A DNA stretch of 64,000 nt from CAZCGA01 sp964498075 (GTDB taxonomy: Bacteria; Desulfobacterota; Binatia; HRBIN30), in contig CAZCGA010000001.1 of the NCBI GenBank assembly GCA_964498075.1, positions 1 to 64,000 of the forward strand. The letters run 5' to 3'. Shown piece by piece: positions 9,347 to 20,300 of this stretch. Position 1 is the first letter of the stretch. Each line of letters begins with the position of its first letter. The notes beneath the pieces are model-generated. The model had not been told where the DNA came from and ran no database searches. It saw nothing but the letters and a program-made list of their open reading frames with translations. The position numbers and the translations under genes are program-made.

Positions 9347-9868
9347 TCAACTCGCAGCGGACCGGCCGCGTCGATAGACGCCGCTGCGGCCGCCGCGCTT
9401 TTCCATCAGCGCGATGTCGCTGATCACCATGCCGCGGTCGACCGCCTTGCACATGTCGTAGATGGTCAGCGCCGCCGCACTGACGGCGACGAGCGCCTCC
9501 ATCTCGACGCCAGTCTTGCCGGCGACCTTGGCGTGTGCCTCGACCTGCAAGACGCCCGGGCCGAGCACCGTGAAGTCGACCGCCGCCACTTCGACGGGCA
9601 GTGGGTGGCAGAGCGGGATCCACTCTGCGGTGCGTTTCGCGGCCATGATGCCGGCGATGCGCGCCACGGCGAACACCTCGCCCTTGGCGATCTGGCCGCT
9701 GCGGATGAGGCGCAACGTCTGCGGCCGCATGCGCAGGATGCCGCGCGCCACGGCCTCACGCTGGGTGACAGGCTTGGCGCTGACGTCCACCATGCGCGCC
9801 CGTCCCTGTGCGTCGACATGCGACAGCCGCGCCCCCTGCGCTGCCTTGCTTCTGCGCTGTGCCGCCAC
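9347..9868 (-). CDS. moaC: Cyclic pyranopterin monophosphate synthase MoaC
   Basis: MoaC converts the cyclic guanosine product of MoaA to cyclic pyranopterin monophosphate in molybdenum cofactor synthesis. The protein shows the family blocks HVDAQGRARMVDVS, the LCHPLPVEV motif, KTGVEMEALVAVS and the active-site stretch YDMCKAVDRGM. I chose the GTG at 9868 because GAGG precedes it by six bases. A GTG at 9892 would overlap the divergent trxB start. The length, 173 residues, fits the family (about 160). No other moa gene is in the window. The promoter must lie within or beyond the start of trxB, since only 17 bases separate the two divergent starts. Confidence 0.93.
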   Translation of the reverse strand: MAAQRRSKAAQGARLSHVDAQGRARMVDVSAKPVTQREAVARGILRMRPQTLRLIRSGQIAKGEVFAVARIAGIMAAKRTAEWIPLCHPLPVEVAAVDFTVLGPGVLQVEAHAKVAGKTGVEMEALVAVSAAALTIYDMCKAVDRGMVISDIALMEKRGGRSGVYRRGRSAAS

Positions 9869-9874
9869 TATAAA
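9846..9874 (+). promoter_or_regulatory. Sigma-70-type promoter of trxB
   Basis: TTGCTT at 9846-9851 and TATAAA at 9869-9874 are separated by 17 bases. The -10 element ends 11 bases before the trxB ATG, so transcription would start only about 4 bases upstream of it. No Shine-Dalgarno sequence fits in between, which suggests a nearly leaderless mRNA. The -35 match is weak. Confidence 0.5.
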
Positions 9875-9885
9875 CCTCGACACCG

Positions 9886-10818
9886 ATGCCACATCACAAA
9901 GTCATCATCATCGGCTCGGGTCCGGCGGGTCTGACCGCGGCGTTGTATGCGGCGCGCGCCAATCTCGAACCGATCGTCATCGAAGGCTCCCAACCCGGCG
10001 GCCAACTTACTATCACGACTGACGTGGAAAACTATCCCGGCTTCCCGGAGGGGTTGCTGGGACCCGATATGATGGAGCTGTTCAAGAAGCAGGCGGAGCG
10101 CTTTGGAACCAAATGCATCTACGGCGACGTCGCCAAGGTCGACGTCAACCGCCGCCCCTTCACGCTCGACGCCGGCAAGGAGCGCTACACCTGCGACGCG
10201 CTCATCATTGCCACCGGCGCTTCGGCGAAGCTCATGGGGATCGAGTCCGAGAAGCGGCTCATGGGTCATGGCGTATCCGCCTGCGCGACGTGCGACGGCT
10301 TCTTTTTCAAAGAGAAGGAAGTGGTCGTGATCGGCGGCGGCGATACCGCAGTGGAGGAGGCGACGTTCCTCACCAAGTTCGCGACCAAGGTGACGATCGT
10401 GCATCGGCGCAACGAGCTGCGCGCCTCGAAGATCATGCAGGACCGCGCCCGCAAGAATCCGAGGATTCATTTCGTCTGGGACTCGGTCGTCGAAGAAGTT
10501 CACGGCACGCCGGACGAGGAGGGAGTCACGGGCGTGCGTCTCAAGAACGTGAAGACCGGCGCGGCCACCGATTTCAAGTGTGACGGCGTGTTCGTCGCCA
10601 TCGGCCATCAGCCCAACACGCAGCTCTTCAAAGGGCAGCTCGAGATGGACGCCAACGGCTACGTTCTCACGAAGGGTCAGTCGACCTACACTAACGTCAC
10701 CGGTGTCTTCGCCTGCGGCGACGTGCAGGACCATGTCTACCGCCAGGCAGTCACTGCCGCCGGCTCCGGCTGCATGGCCGCCATCGACGCGGAGCGTTGG
10801 CTGGAAGCGCAGAAGTAG
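9886..10818 (+). CDS. trxB: Thioredoxin reductase
   Basis: This NADPH-dependent flavoprotein reduces thioredoxin. The 310-residue product has the FAD-binding IIGSGPAGLTAALYAARA at residues 6-23, the redox-active CATCDG (CxxC) near residue 133, the NADPH-binding VIGGGDTAVEEA about 20 residues later, and the C-terminal FAD motif GVFACGDVQDHVYRQAVTAAG. This order and length match bacterial TrxB. It stands alone: moaC is divergent and hisF converges on it from 52 bases away. The ATG at 9886 has no upstream ribosome binding site but sits just after a -10-like element. Confidence 0.95.
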   Translation: MPHHKVIIIGSGPAGLTAALYAARANLEPIVIEGSQPGGQLTITTDVENYPGFPEGLLGPDMMELFKKQAERFGTKCIYGDVAKVDVNRRPFTLDAGKERYTCDALIIATGASAKLMGIESEKRLMGHGVSACATCDGFFFKEKEVVVIGGGDTAVEEATFLTKFATKVTIVHRRNELRASKIMQDRARKNPRIHFVWDSVVEEVHGTPDEEGVTGVRLKNVKTGAATDFKCDGVFVAIGHQPNTQLFKGQLEMDANGYVLTKGQSTYTNVTGVFACGDVQDHVYRQAVTAAGSGCMAAIDAERWLEAQK

Positions 10819-10870
10819 CAGTCATCACATCACGGGGTTCCCGACTCGAAGTCAACTGGCTATCAGATAC

Positions 10871-11638
10871 CTACAACCGCACCGGCACGTCGCGCGCGGC
10901 GAGGTACTCTTTGCACTGGCGCACGGTGTACTCGCGGTAGTGGAAGATCGACGCCGCCAAGGCCGCCGTCGCGCCACCGGCGGTGAGGCCTTCGTAGATG
11001 TGCTCGAGCGTTCCGACGCCGCCGGAGGCGATCACCGGTACGTGCACGGCGTCGGCGATCGCACGCGTCAGTGCGATGTCGTAGCCTTCCTTGGTGCCGT
11101 CGCGGTCCATGCTGGTAAGCAGGATCTCGCCCGCGCCGTACGACTCCATCCGTCGTGCCCATTCCACCGCATCGAGGCCGGTCGGCGTTCGGCCACCGTG
11201 GGTGAAAACCTCCCAGCGGGCCGGGGTCGCCGGCGCGACGCGTTTCGCATCGATCGCCACGACGATGCACTGGCTACCGAACTTCTCGGCCGCGGCGCGT
11301 ACGAAGTCCGGGTTCTGCACGGCGGCCGTGTTGATCGACACCTTGTCGGCGCCCGCGTTCAGCAGGTCGCGCACGTCCTGCAACTCGCGGACGCCGCCAC
11401 CGACGGTCAGCGGCATGAACACCGTGTCCGCAGTACGCCCCACGACGTCCAGAATGATCTTGCGCCGTTCGTGCGAGGCGGTGATGTCGAGGAACGTCAG
11501 CTCGTCGGCGCCCTCTGCGTCGTAGCGCTGCGCGATCTCCACCGGATCACCGGCATCGCGCAGCCCGACGAAGTTGACGCCTTTGACGACGCGGCCGTCC
11601 TTGACGTCGAGGCAAGGGATGATGCGGCGGGCGAGCAT
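10871..11638 (-). CDS. hisF: Imidazole glycerol phosphate synthase cyclase subunit HisF
   Basis: HisF, with ammonia from HisH, converts PRFAR to imidazole glycerol phosphate and AICAR. The 255-residue TIM barrel starts MLARRIIPCLDVKDGRVVKG, containing the catalytic aspartate of CLDVKDG; the second catalytic aspartate lies in VVVAIDAKR. The phosphate-binding loops GGGVREL and SGGVGTLEH are present. It is the last gene of the his run, 12 bases after hisA. No hisI or hisE follows: a convergent trxB lies beyond. The short hisA-hisF gap contains a TATGGCGTATGGC-type sequence of the kind often repeated between genes. Confidence 0.96.
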   Translation of the reverse strand: MLARRIIPCLDVKDGRVVKGVNFVGLRDAGDPVEIAQRYDAEGADELTFLDITASHERRKIILDVVGRTADTVFMPLTVGGGVRELQDVRDLLNAGADKVSINTAAVQNPDFVRAAAEKFGSQCIVVAIDAKRVAPATPARWEVFTHGGRTPTGLDAVEWARRMESYGAGEILLTSMDRDGTKEGYDIALTRAIADAVHVPVIASGGVGTLEHIYEGLTAGGATAALAASIFHYREYTVRQCKEYLAARDVPVRL

Positions 11639-11650
11639 GGCAGATACGGC

Positions 11651-12400
11651 TTATGGCGTATGGCCGATTGCTGGTTGGCCCTTCGCCGCTCGGATCGCAT
11701 CGGGCAACCGCACCGCGCCCGTGTACAACGCCCGGCCGACGATCACCGCGTCGATCCCCGCGGCGCCGCAGGTCCGCAGCGCGGTGAGGTCAGCCAGCGA
11801 GCCGACGCCGCCCGACGCGGTGACCGGGATGTTGATCGCGTCGGCGATGGCCCGCGTGGCCGCAACGTTCACGCCTTGCTGCGTCCCGTCGCGACTGACG
11901 TCGGTGTAGATGACCCGGCATGCACCCATCTCCTCGGCCTGCCGCGCCAGCGCCACGGCGGAGGTATCGCTCGTCTCGGTCCAGCCCTGCACCGCAACCT
12001 TACCCTCGCGCGCATCGATGCCCACCGCGACCCGGCCCGGGAAGCGCCCGCAGGCCTCGCGCACCACCTCCGGCTGAGCGAGCGCGGCAGTGCCGAAGAT
12101 CACACGATCGGCGCCGAGTGCGAGCAACTCCGCCGCCCGCGCGACGCTGCGCACACCGCCGCCCACCTCGATGGGGATCGGCAACGCGCCGCACAGCGCC
12201 GCGATCGCGACAGCATTCACCGGCTGCCCGCTCACCGCACCGTCGAGATCCACCACGTGCAAGTACTCCGCGCCTTCGCTGACCCACCGCTGCCCCATGG
12301 CCACCGGATCATCACCGTAGACGGTCGCAGCGCTCATCTCGCCACGCAGCAGCCGGACACACTTGCCGCCTTTCAGGTCAATGGCGGGGACTACGAGCAT
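11651..12400 (-). CDS. hisA: ProFAR isomerase HisA
   Basis: HisA isomerises ProFAR to PRFAR in histidine synthesis. The 249-residue TIM barrel opens with MLVVPAIDLKGGKCVRLLRG, which holds the first catalytic aspartate. The second is in VAVGIDAREGKVAVQGW, and the phosphate loops GGGVRS and SGGVGSL are present. It overlaps the end of hisH by 10 bases and precedes hisF, the usual order H-A-F. The last residues (GQPAIGHTP) run into low-complexity intergenic-type sequence, so the C-terminus may have been extended. Confidence 0.96.
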   Translation of the reverse strand: MLVVPAIDLKGGKCVRLLRGEMSAATVYGDDPVAMGQRWVSEGAEYLHVVDLDGAVSGQPVNAVAIAALCGALPIPIEVGGGVRSVARAAELLALGADRVIFGTAALAQPEVVREACGRFPGRVAVGIDAREGKVAVQGWTETSDTSAVALARQAEEMGACRVIYTDVSRDGTQQGVNVAATRAIADAINIPVTASGGVGSLADLTALRTCGAAGIDAVIVGRALYTGAVRLPDAIRAAKGQPAIGHTP

Positions 12401-13011
12401 GCGAGCTTTCCGAAGTTCTCCAGAATCTTGAGCCCAACGCCTTGGCTCTTCTCGGGGTGATACTGCGTGGCAAAGACGTTGTCGCAGGCGATGGCCGAGG
12501 TGAACTCAACCCCATAGTCGGTGCGGGTCGCCGTGAGCGACGCATCCTTCGGCACGACGTAGTACGAGTGCACGAAGTAGACGAAGGCGCCCGCGTCGAT
12601 GCCGCGCAGGTGGGGCGGATCCTGGCGCTTGCGGATCTGGTTCCACCCCACGTGTGGCACCTTCAAGCCCGGCGCGTCGGCGAAGCGGACGACGCGCCCC
12701 GGGAAGATCCCCAGCCCCGGTACGCGGCCGAACTCCTCGCTTTCGTCGAACAGCAGCTGCATGCCGAGACAGATCCCGAGGAACGGAGTGCCGCGTGTGA
12801 TGACGCGGCGGACCGTGTCGACGAGAGCGTAGCTGCGCAGGTTGGCCATGCACGCCCCGAACGCACCCACGCCCGGCAGCACGACGCCACGCGCCCCTTC
12901 GATACGCTCCGGATCACGTGTCACCTCGGCCGCAAACCCGACGCGCTCCAACCCCTTCTGCACCGAGCGCAGGTTCCCCATGCCGTAGTCGATGATGGCG
13001 ATGTCTGGCAT
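12391..13011 (-). CDS. hisH: Imidazole glycerol phosphate synthase glutaminase subunit HisH
   Basis: HisH hydrolyses glutamine and channels ammonia to HisF. The 206-residue class I glutamine amidotransferase has the start IAIIDYGMGNLRSV, the oxyanion loop LPGVGAF, the nucleophile cysteine in GICLGMQLLFDES, and the histidine and glutamate of the triad in TQYHPEKSQ near the C-terminus. It starts six bases after the hisB stop and overlaps hisA, so it is co-transcribed. Confidence 0.96.
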   Translation of the reverse strand: MPDIAIIDYGMGNLRSVQKGLERVGFAAEVTRDPERIEGARGVVLPGVGAFGACMANLRSYALVDTVRRVITRGTPFLGICLGMQLLFDESEEFGRVPGLGIFPGRVVRFADAPGLKVPHVGWNQIRKRQDPPHLRGIDAGAFVYFVHSYYVVPKDASLTATRTDYGVEFTSAIACDNVFATQYHPEKSQGVGLKILENFGKLACS

Positions 13012-13017
13012 ATGGAG

Positions 13018-13653
13018 CTACAGCGACCCCTTCGTCGAGAGGACGCCCACCACACGCGGGTCCACCTGCTTGGCCTTGTCCAGCGCCCGTGCGAGGGCCT
13101 TGAAACCGGCCTCGATGATGTGATGCGGGTTGCGCCCCTGCACTTGGTTGAGGTGCAGGTTCATCCCGACCTGGTTGCTGAACGCCAGCAGGAAGTCATG
13201 GATGAGCTCGGTATCGAAGTTGCCCACGCGCACCTGCTTGATCTTGAGGTTGTAGACGAGGAACGGCCGGCCGCTGAGATCGACGACGCAGCTCACCAGC
13301 GCCTCGTCGAGCGGACAGGCGGCGTCGCCGAAGCGGCGAATGCCGGCCTTGTCGCCGAGCGCCTCGCGCAACGCCTGCCCGAGCGTCAGCCCGACATCCT
13401 CGACGGTGTGATGCTGATCGACCTCCAGATCGCCACGCGCCCGCACCGTCAGATCGAAGAATCCGTGACGCGCGAAGATGTCGAGCATGTGATTCAAGAA
13501 CGGGATGCCGGTGTCCACCTCGGCCCGGCCGCGACCGTCGACGTTCAGCTCGATGCGAATGTCAGTCTCCTTCGTCGTCCGCGTGACCTGGGCGCGACGA
13601 CCGCCGGCCGCCGGCCGGGCGACCAACTTCGCCGGTGATTTAGCGCGTGCCAT
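13018..13653 (-). CDS. hisB: Imidazoleglycerol-phosphate dehydratase HisB
   Basis: This monofunctional dehydratase removes water from imidazole glycerol phosphate. The 211 residues include the paired manganese-binding motifs DQHHTVED and, later, HHIIEAGFKALARAL, plus PFLNHMLDIFARHG. The ATG at 13653 is backed by GGGAGG seven bases upstream and overlaps the hisD end by 14 bases. Compared with typical family members (about 195 residues) there is a basic N-terminal extension of about 20 residues (MARAKSPAKLVARPAAGGRR). There is no phosphatase domain, unlike the bifunctional E. coli HisB. Confidence 0.95.
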   Translation of the reverse strand: MARAKSPAKLVARPAAGGRRAQVTRTTKETDIRIELNVDGRGRAEVDTGIPFLNHMLDIFARHGFFDLTVRARGDLEVDQHHTVEDVGLTLGQALREALGDKAGIRRFGDAACPLDEALVSCVVDLSGRPFLVYNLKIKQVRVGNFDTELIHDFLLAFSNQVGMNLHLNQVQGRNPHHIIEAGFKALARALDKAKQVDPRVVGVLSTKGSL

Positions 13654-14986
13654 TGCGTCCTCCCTGCAAACGTCTTCTGCTCTGACCCCCATTCGTGAAG
13701 CGGCAGCGCACCGCGGCGGCGTGTGCCTCGTACCCTTCCAAAGCCGCCAGGCGTTCGATGGCCGGCGCCAGACGGCGCAGCCCGTCCGCCGTGGCGGAGA
13801 CCACGCTGGTCCGTTTGACGAAGTCATACACGCCGAGCGGCGAAAAGAAGCGTGCGGTACCGCCGGTGGGCAACACGTGATTCGGCCCGGCGACGTAGTC
13901 GCCCAGCGGCACCGGCGCATACGGTCCCAGGAACATGGCGCCGGCGTTGCGGATGCGGCGGGCCCAGCGCTCGGGGTCCTTGACCATCAGCTCGAGGTGC
14001 TCCGGCGCCACTTCGTCGGCCACCACCGCGGCCTCGGCGAGGTTGCGGACCACCACCAACGCGCCGCGACGGCGCAGGACGCGCGCGATGTCCTGGCGGC
14101 GCGGCAACAGGCGCAGCTGCCGGGCGATCTCGCGCTGCACGGCGACCGCCAGCCGCCGCGACGGCGTGAGCAACACGGCGCACTCGTCGCCGCTGCCGTG
14201 CTCGGCTTGCGCGAGCAGATCGGCAGCCACGTGGGCGGGCTGCGCGGTGCCGTCGGCGATGACCAGGACCTCGCTGGGACCGGCGATCTTGTCGATGTCG
14301 ACGGTGCCGTAGACGATCTTCTTCGCCGCCTGCACCCACGCGTTGCCCGGACCGACGATCTTGTCCACCGCGGGGATCGTGTCGGTACCGTAAGCCAGCG
14401 CGGCGACGGCTTGCGCGCCGCCGATGCGGAACACCGTGTCCACGCCGGCGATGACGGCGGCAGCCAGGACCGCTGGGTTGAACCCGGCGCGGCCCGCCGG
14501 CGACAACATGATCACCTCGCGCACGCCGGCGACGCGCGCGGGAATCGCGTTCATGAGCACCGACGACGGGTAGGATGCGTGTCCACCCGGGACGTACACG
14601 CCGACGCGCTGCAAGGGCGTCACCCGCTGGCCGAGGCGCAAGCCGAGCGGATCGCTGTAGCTCCACGACCGCACGGCCTGGCGCCGGTGGAACGCGGCAA
14701 TGCGTCGCGCCGCCAGCCGCAAAGCGCGCAACGCGGCGGGCGCGACAGCGCGCTGCGCCGCCGCCATCTCCGCGTCGCTGACCCGCAGCTGCGCCGGCAA
14801 CAGGGTCACGCCGTCGTAGCGCCGCGTCAGCTCGATGACCGCGCGGTCGCCGCGCCGGCGGACCGCGTCGACGATCCGACGCGCTTGCATCTCGACCGCA
14901 GCGCTCGTATCCGCGCCGCGTTCCCGAATGGCTGCAAACCGGCGGCTGAAATCCGCGTCGCGGGTCGAGAGTAATCGAATCTCCAT
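13640..14986 (-). CDS. hisD: Histidinol dehydrogenase HisD
   Basis: HisD oxidises histidinol to histidine with two NAD+ molecules. The 448 residues contain the family stretches GVYVPGGHASYPSSVLM, VDKIVGPGNAWVQAAKK, GPSEVLVIADGTAQPAHVAADLLAQAEHG, and the catalytic glutamate-histidine pair in VAPEHLELM. The ATG at 14986 (MEIRLLSTRD) is chosen over one 42 bases upstream because it lies four bases after the murA stop and matches the family N-terminus. Many deltaproteobacterial operons have hisG between murA and hisD; here it is absent. Confidence 0.95.
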   Translation of the reverse strand: MEIRLLSTRDADFSRRFAAIRERGADTSAAVEMQARRIVDAVRRRGDRAVIELTRRYDGVTLLPAQLRVSDAEMAAAQRAVAPAALRALRLAARRIAAFHRRQAVRSWSYSDPLGLRLGQRVTPLQRVGVYVPGGHASYPSSVLMNAIPARVAGVREVIMLSPAGRAGFNPAVLAAAVIAGVDTVFRIGGAQAVAALAYGTDTIPAVDKIVGPGNAWVQAAKKIVYGTVDIDKIAGPSEVLVIADGTAQPAHVAADLLAQAEHGSGDECAVLLTPSRRLAVAVQREIARQLRLLPRRQDIARVLRRRGALVVVRNLAEAAVVADEVAPEHLELMVKDPERWARRIRNAGAMFLGPYAPVPLGDYVAGPNHVLPTGGTARFFSPLGVYDFVKRTSVVSATADGLRRLAPAIERLAALEGYEAHAAAVRCRFTNGGQSRRRLQGGRNGTR

Positions 14987-14990
14987 CGCC

Positions 14991-16253
<1,263 letters not shown>

Positions 16254-16256
16254 GCC

Positions 16257-17116
16257 CTACCGTTGCGCCACCAACACGCGCGGAAGCCCCGCGTAGTCCG
16301 GACGGATCGTGACGGCCGCGAAGCCGGCCGCGCGTGCCAGCGCTGCCACCGCCGCGCCCTGTGCCATACCGATCTCCATGAGGAGGTGACCGTTCGGCGC
16401 GAGGTAGCTGGGCGCGTCTGCGACCACTCTGCGGACGACGTCGAGCCCGTCGGGGCCGCCGTCGAGGGCCTGCGACGGCTCCCACCGCAGCTCCGGCTGC
16501 ACACACTCCAGCTCGGCGGATCCGACATACGGTGGATTGCAGACGATCGCGTCGAAGCGCACTCCGCCGACGGCGGCAAAGAGGTTGCTCTCGACGAAGC
16601 GGATACGGTCCGCCACTCCGTGGCGTCGGGCGTTTGCCGCCGCCACGTCCAAGGCCGCGGGGGAGATGTCGAGCCCCCACACCTGCGCGCGCGGCAGCTC
16701 ATGCGCCAGCGCGACGGCGATGCAGCCGCTGCCGGTGCCGAGGTCGCAGATCGTCAGACTCGCGGTCGCCAGGATTTCGTCGACCAGCAGCTCGGTCTCC
16801 GGCCGCGGAATCAGCACGTCTGGTGTGACCGCGAAGGTGAGGGACCAGAACTCCTGGCGCCCGAAGATGTACTGCAACGGCTCGCGTGCCAGCCGCCGCG
16901 TCAGCATGCCTCCGAACGCGTCTCGACATCGCGGCGGTACGAGCTCACGGGTGCGGCTGTACAGGGCGGTACGGTCCAGACCACACGCGGCGGCCAACAG
17001 CACTTCGGCATCGAGACGGGGATTGCCGACGCCGGCGGCGGCCAGCGCCTGGGTCGCAGTCGCGATGACGGCGGCACAGGTCTCGGCCTGCCCGACTCTA
17101 TCCGTCAGCGCTTCCA

Positions 17117-17117
<1 letters not shown>
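16257..17117 (-). CDS. prmC: Release factor glutamine methyltransferase PrmC
   Basis: PrmC methylates the glutamine of the GGQ motif of RF1 and RF2. The 286-residue protein has the N-terminal helical domain followed by ICDLGTGSGCIAVALA (SAM motif I) and the NPPY catalytic loop (VCNPPYVGS). RPETELLVDEIL precedes motif I as in the family. Its ATG overlaps the prfA stop by one base (TGATG), coupling it to the release factor it modifies. Confidence 0.95.
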
Positions 17118-18178
<1,061 letters not shown>

Positions 18179-18182
18179 ACGG

Positions 18183-18213
18183 CCGTGACTCGGGCTCGTG
18201 ACTCGTGCTCGTA
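18183..18213. repeat. Dispersed CGTGCTCGTGACT-type repeat, copy 1
   Basis: The sequence CGTGACTCGGGCTCGTGACTCGTGCTCGTAG lies between the rpmE terminator and prfA. It is built from CTCGTG units and belongs to a family with copies at 18580, 24001, 24451, 24763, 37622 and 38962, all between genes. Confidence 0.7.
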
Positions 18214-18227
18214 GAGAAACCGAGACC

Positions 18228-18264
18228 AAAAAAAAGGGCGCAGGAGGTTGCCTCCCTCGCCCTT
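18228..18264 (-). terminator. Intrinsic terminator after rpmE
   Basis: On the minus strand a GC-rich hairpin (AAGGGCGAGGGAGG, loop CAA, CCTCCTGCGCCCTT) runs straight into eight or more T residues. It lies 40 bases after the rpmE stop and before prfA, so rpmE is probably transcribed separately. Confidence 0.85.
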
Positions 18265-18303
18265 CTCATGCGTTCGATGCGGAAAGCGGCCGCGCTGCGG
18301 ACA

Positions 18304-18507
18304 CTATTGCTGCATACCGTACTTGCGCTTGAACCGTTCGACGCGACCGGCGGTGTCGACGAGCTTCTGCTTGCCGGTAAAAAACGGGTGGCAGCTCGAG
18401 CAAATTTCCACATGGATCGTCGGCACGGTCGACTGCGTCTCAATTACGTTACCACAGGCGCAGACGATCTTCGCCGCCTCATACTTCGGATGTATACCTT
18501 CCTTCAT
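18304..18507 (-). CDS. rpmE: 50S ribosomal protein L31, zinc-binding type
   Basis: The 67-residue protein begins MKEGIHPKYEAAKIVCACGN and ends FKRKYGMQQ. The zinc-binding cysteines of C+ type L31 are present as CAC and CSSC (EICSSCHPFFTGKQK). L31 lies at the subunit interface of the ribosome. It heads the rpmE-prfA-prmC-murA arrangement seen in many proteobacteria, but an intrinsic terminator follows directly. Confidence 0.96.
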   Translation of the reverse strand: MKEGIHPKYEAAKIVCACGNVIETQSTVPTIHVEICSSCHPFFTGKQKLVDTAGRVERFKRKYGMQQ

Positions 18508-18579
18508 GGATGCATGCCTCGACCAGAGCGCGTTTTTATAGCACCCGCATTTGGTGGTCGCAAGGCGGACGGGAATACG

Positions 18580-18608
18580 ATCGTGAATCGTGCTCGTGAC
18601 TCGTGATT
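18580..18608. repeat. Dispersed CGTGCTCGTGACT-type repeat, copy 2
   Basis: The run ATCGTGAATCGTGCTCGTGACTCGTGA lies between the glpK stop and the rpmE start and matches the other copies in unit and register. Confidence 0.7.
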
Positions 18609-18638
18609 GGGCTCAGGGAGCCCTTCCCCGGCACGACT

Positions 18639-20123
<1,485 letters not shown>

Positions 20124-20300
20124 CGCTCTTCCTCCCGGTTCGGCAAGCCCTTGGGGCGAGCTCCTCAGAGTCCCGCAACCGATGTCAGTGACGCAAACTT
20201 CGCCAGTCATTTTATTGCTTGGCAGCGATCCAAGCCTGTAGTAAAAGAGGTTCTTGCCACCAAATCGCAACAGGGGCAAACAACGGCGAGGGGGATAGGT

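Noticed and set aside
10580..12460. 626-residue plus-strand open frame across hisF and hisA
   Set aside because: It is antisense to two clear his genes and shows no recognisable motif.
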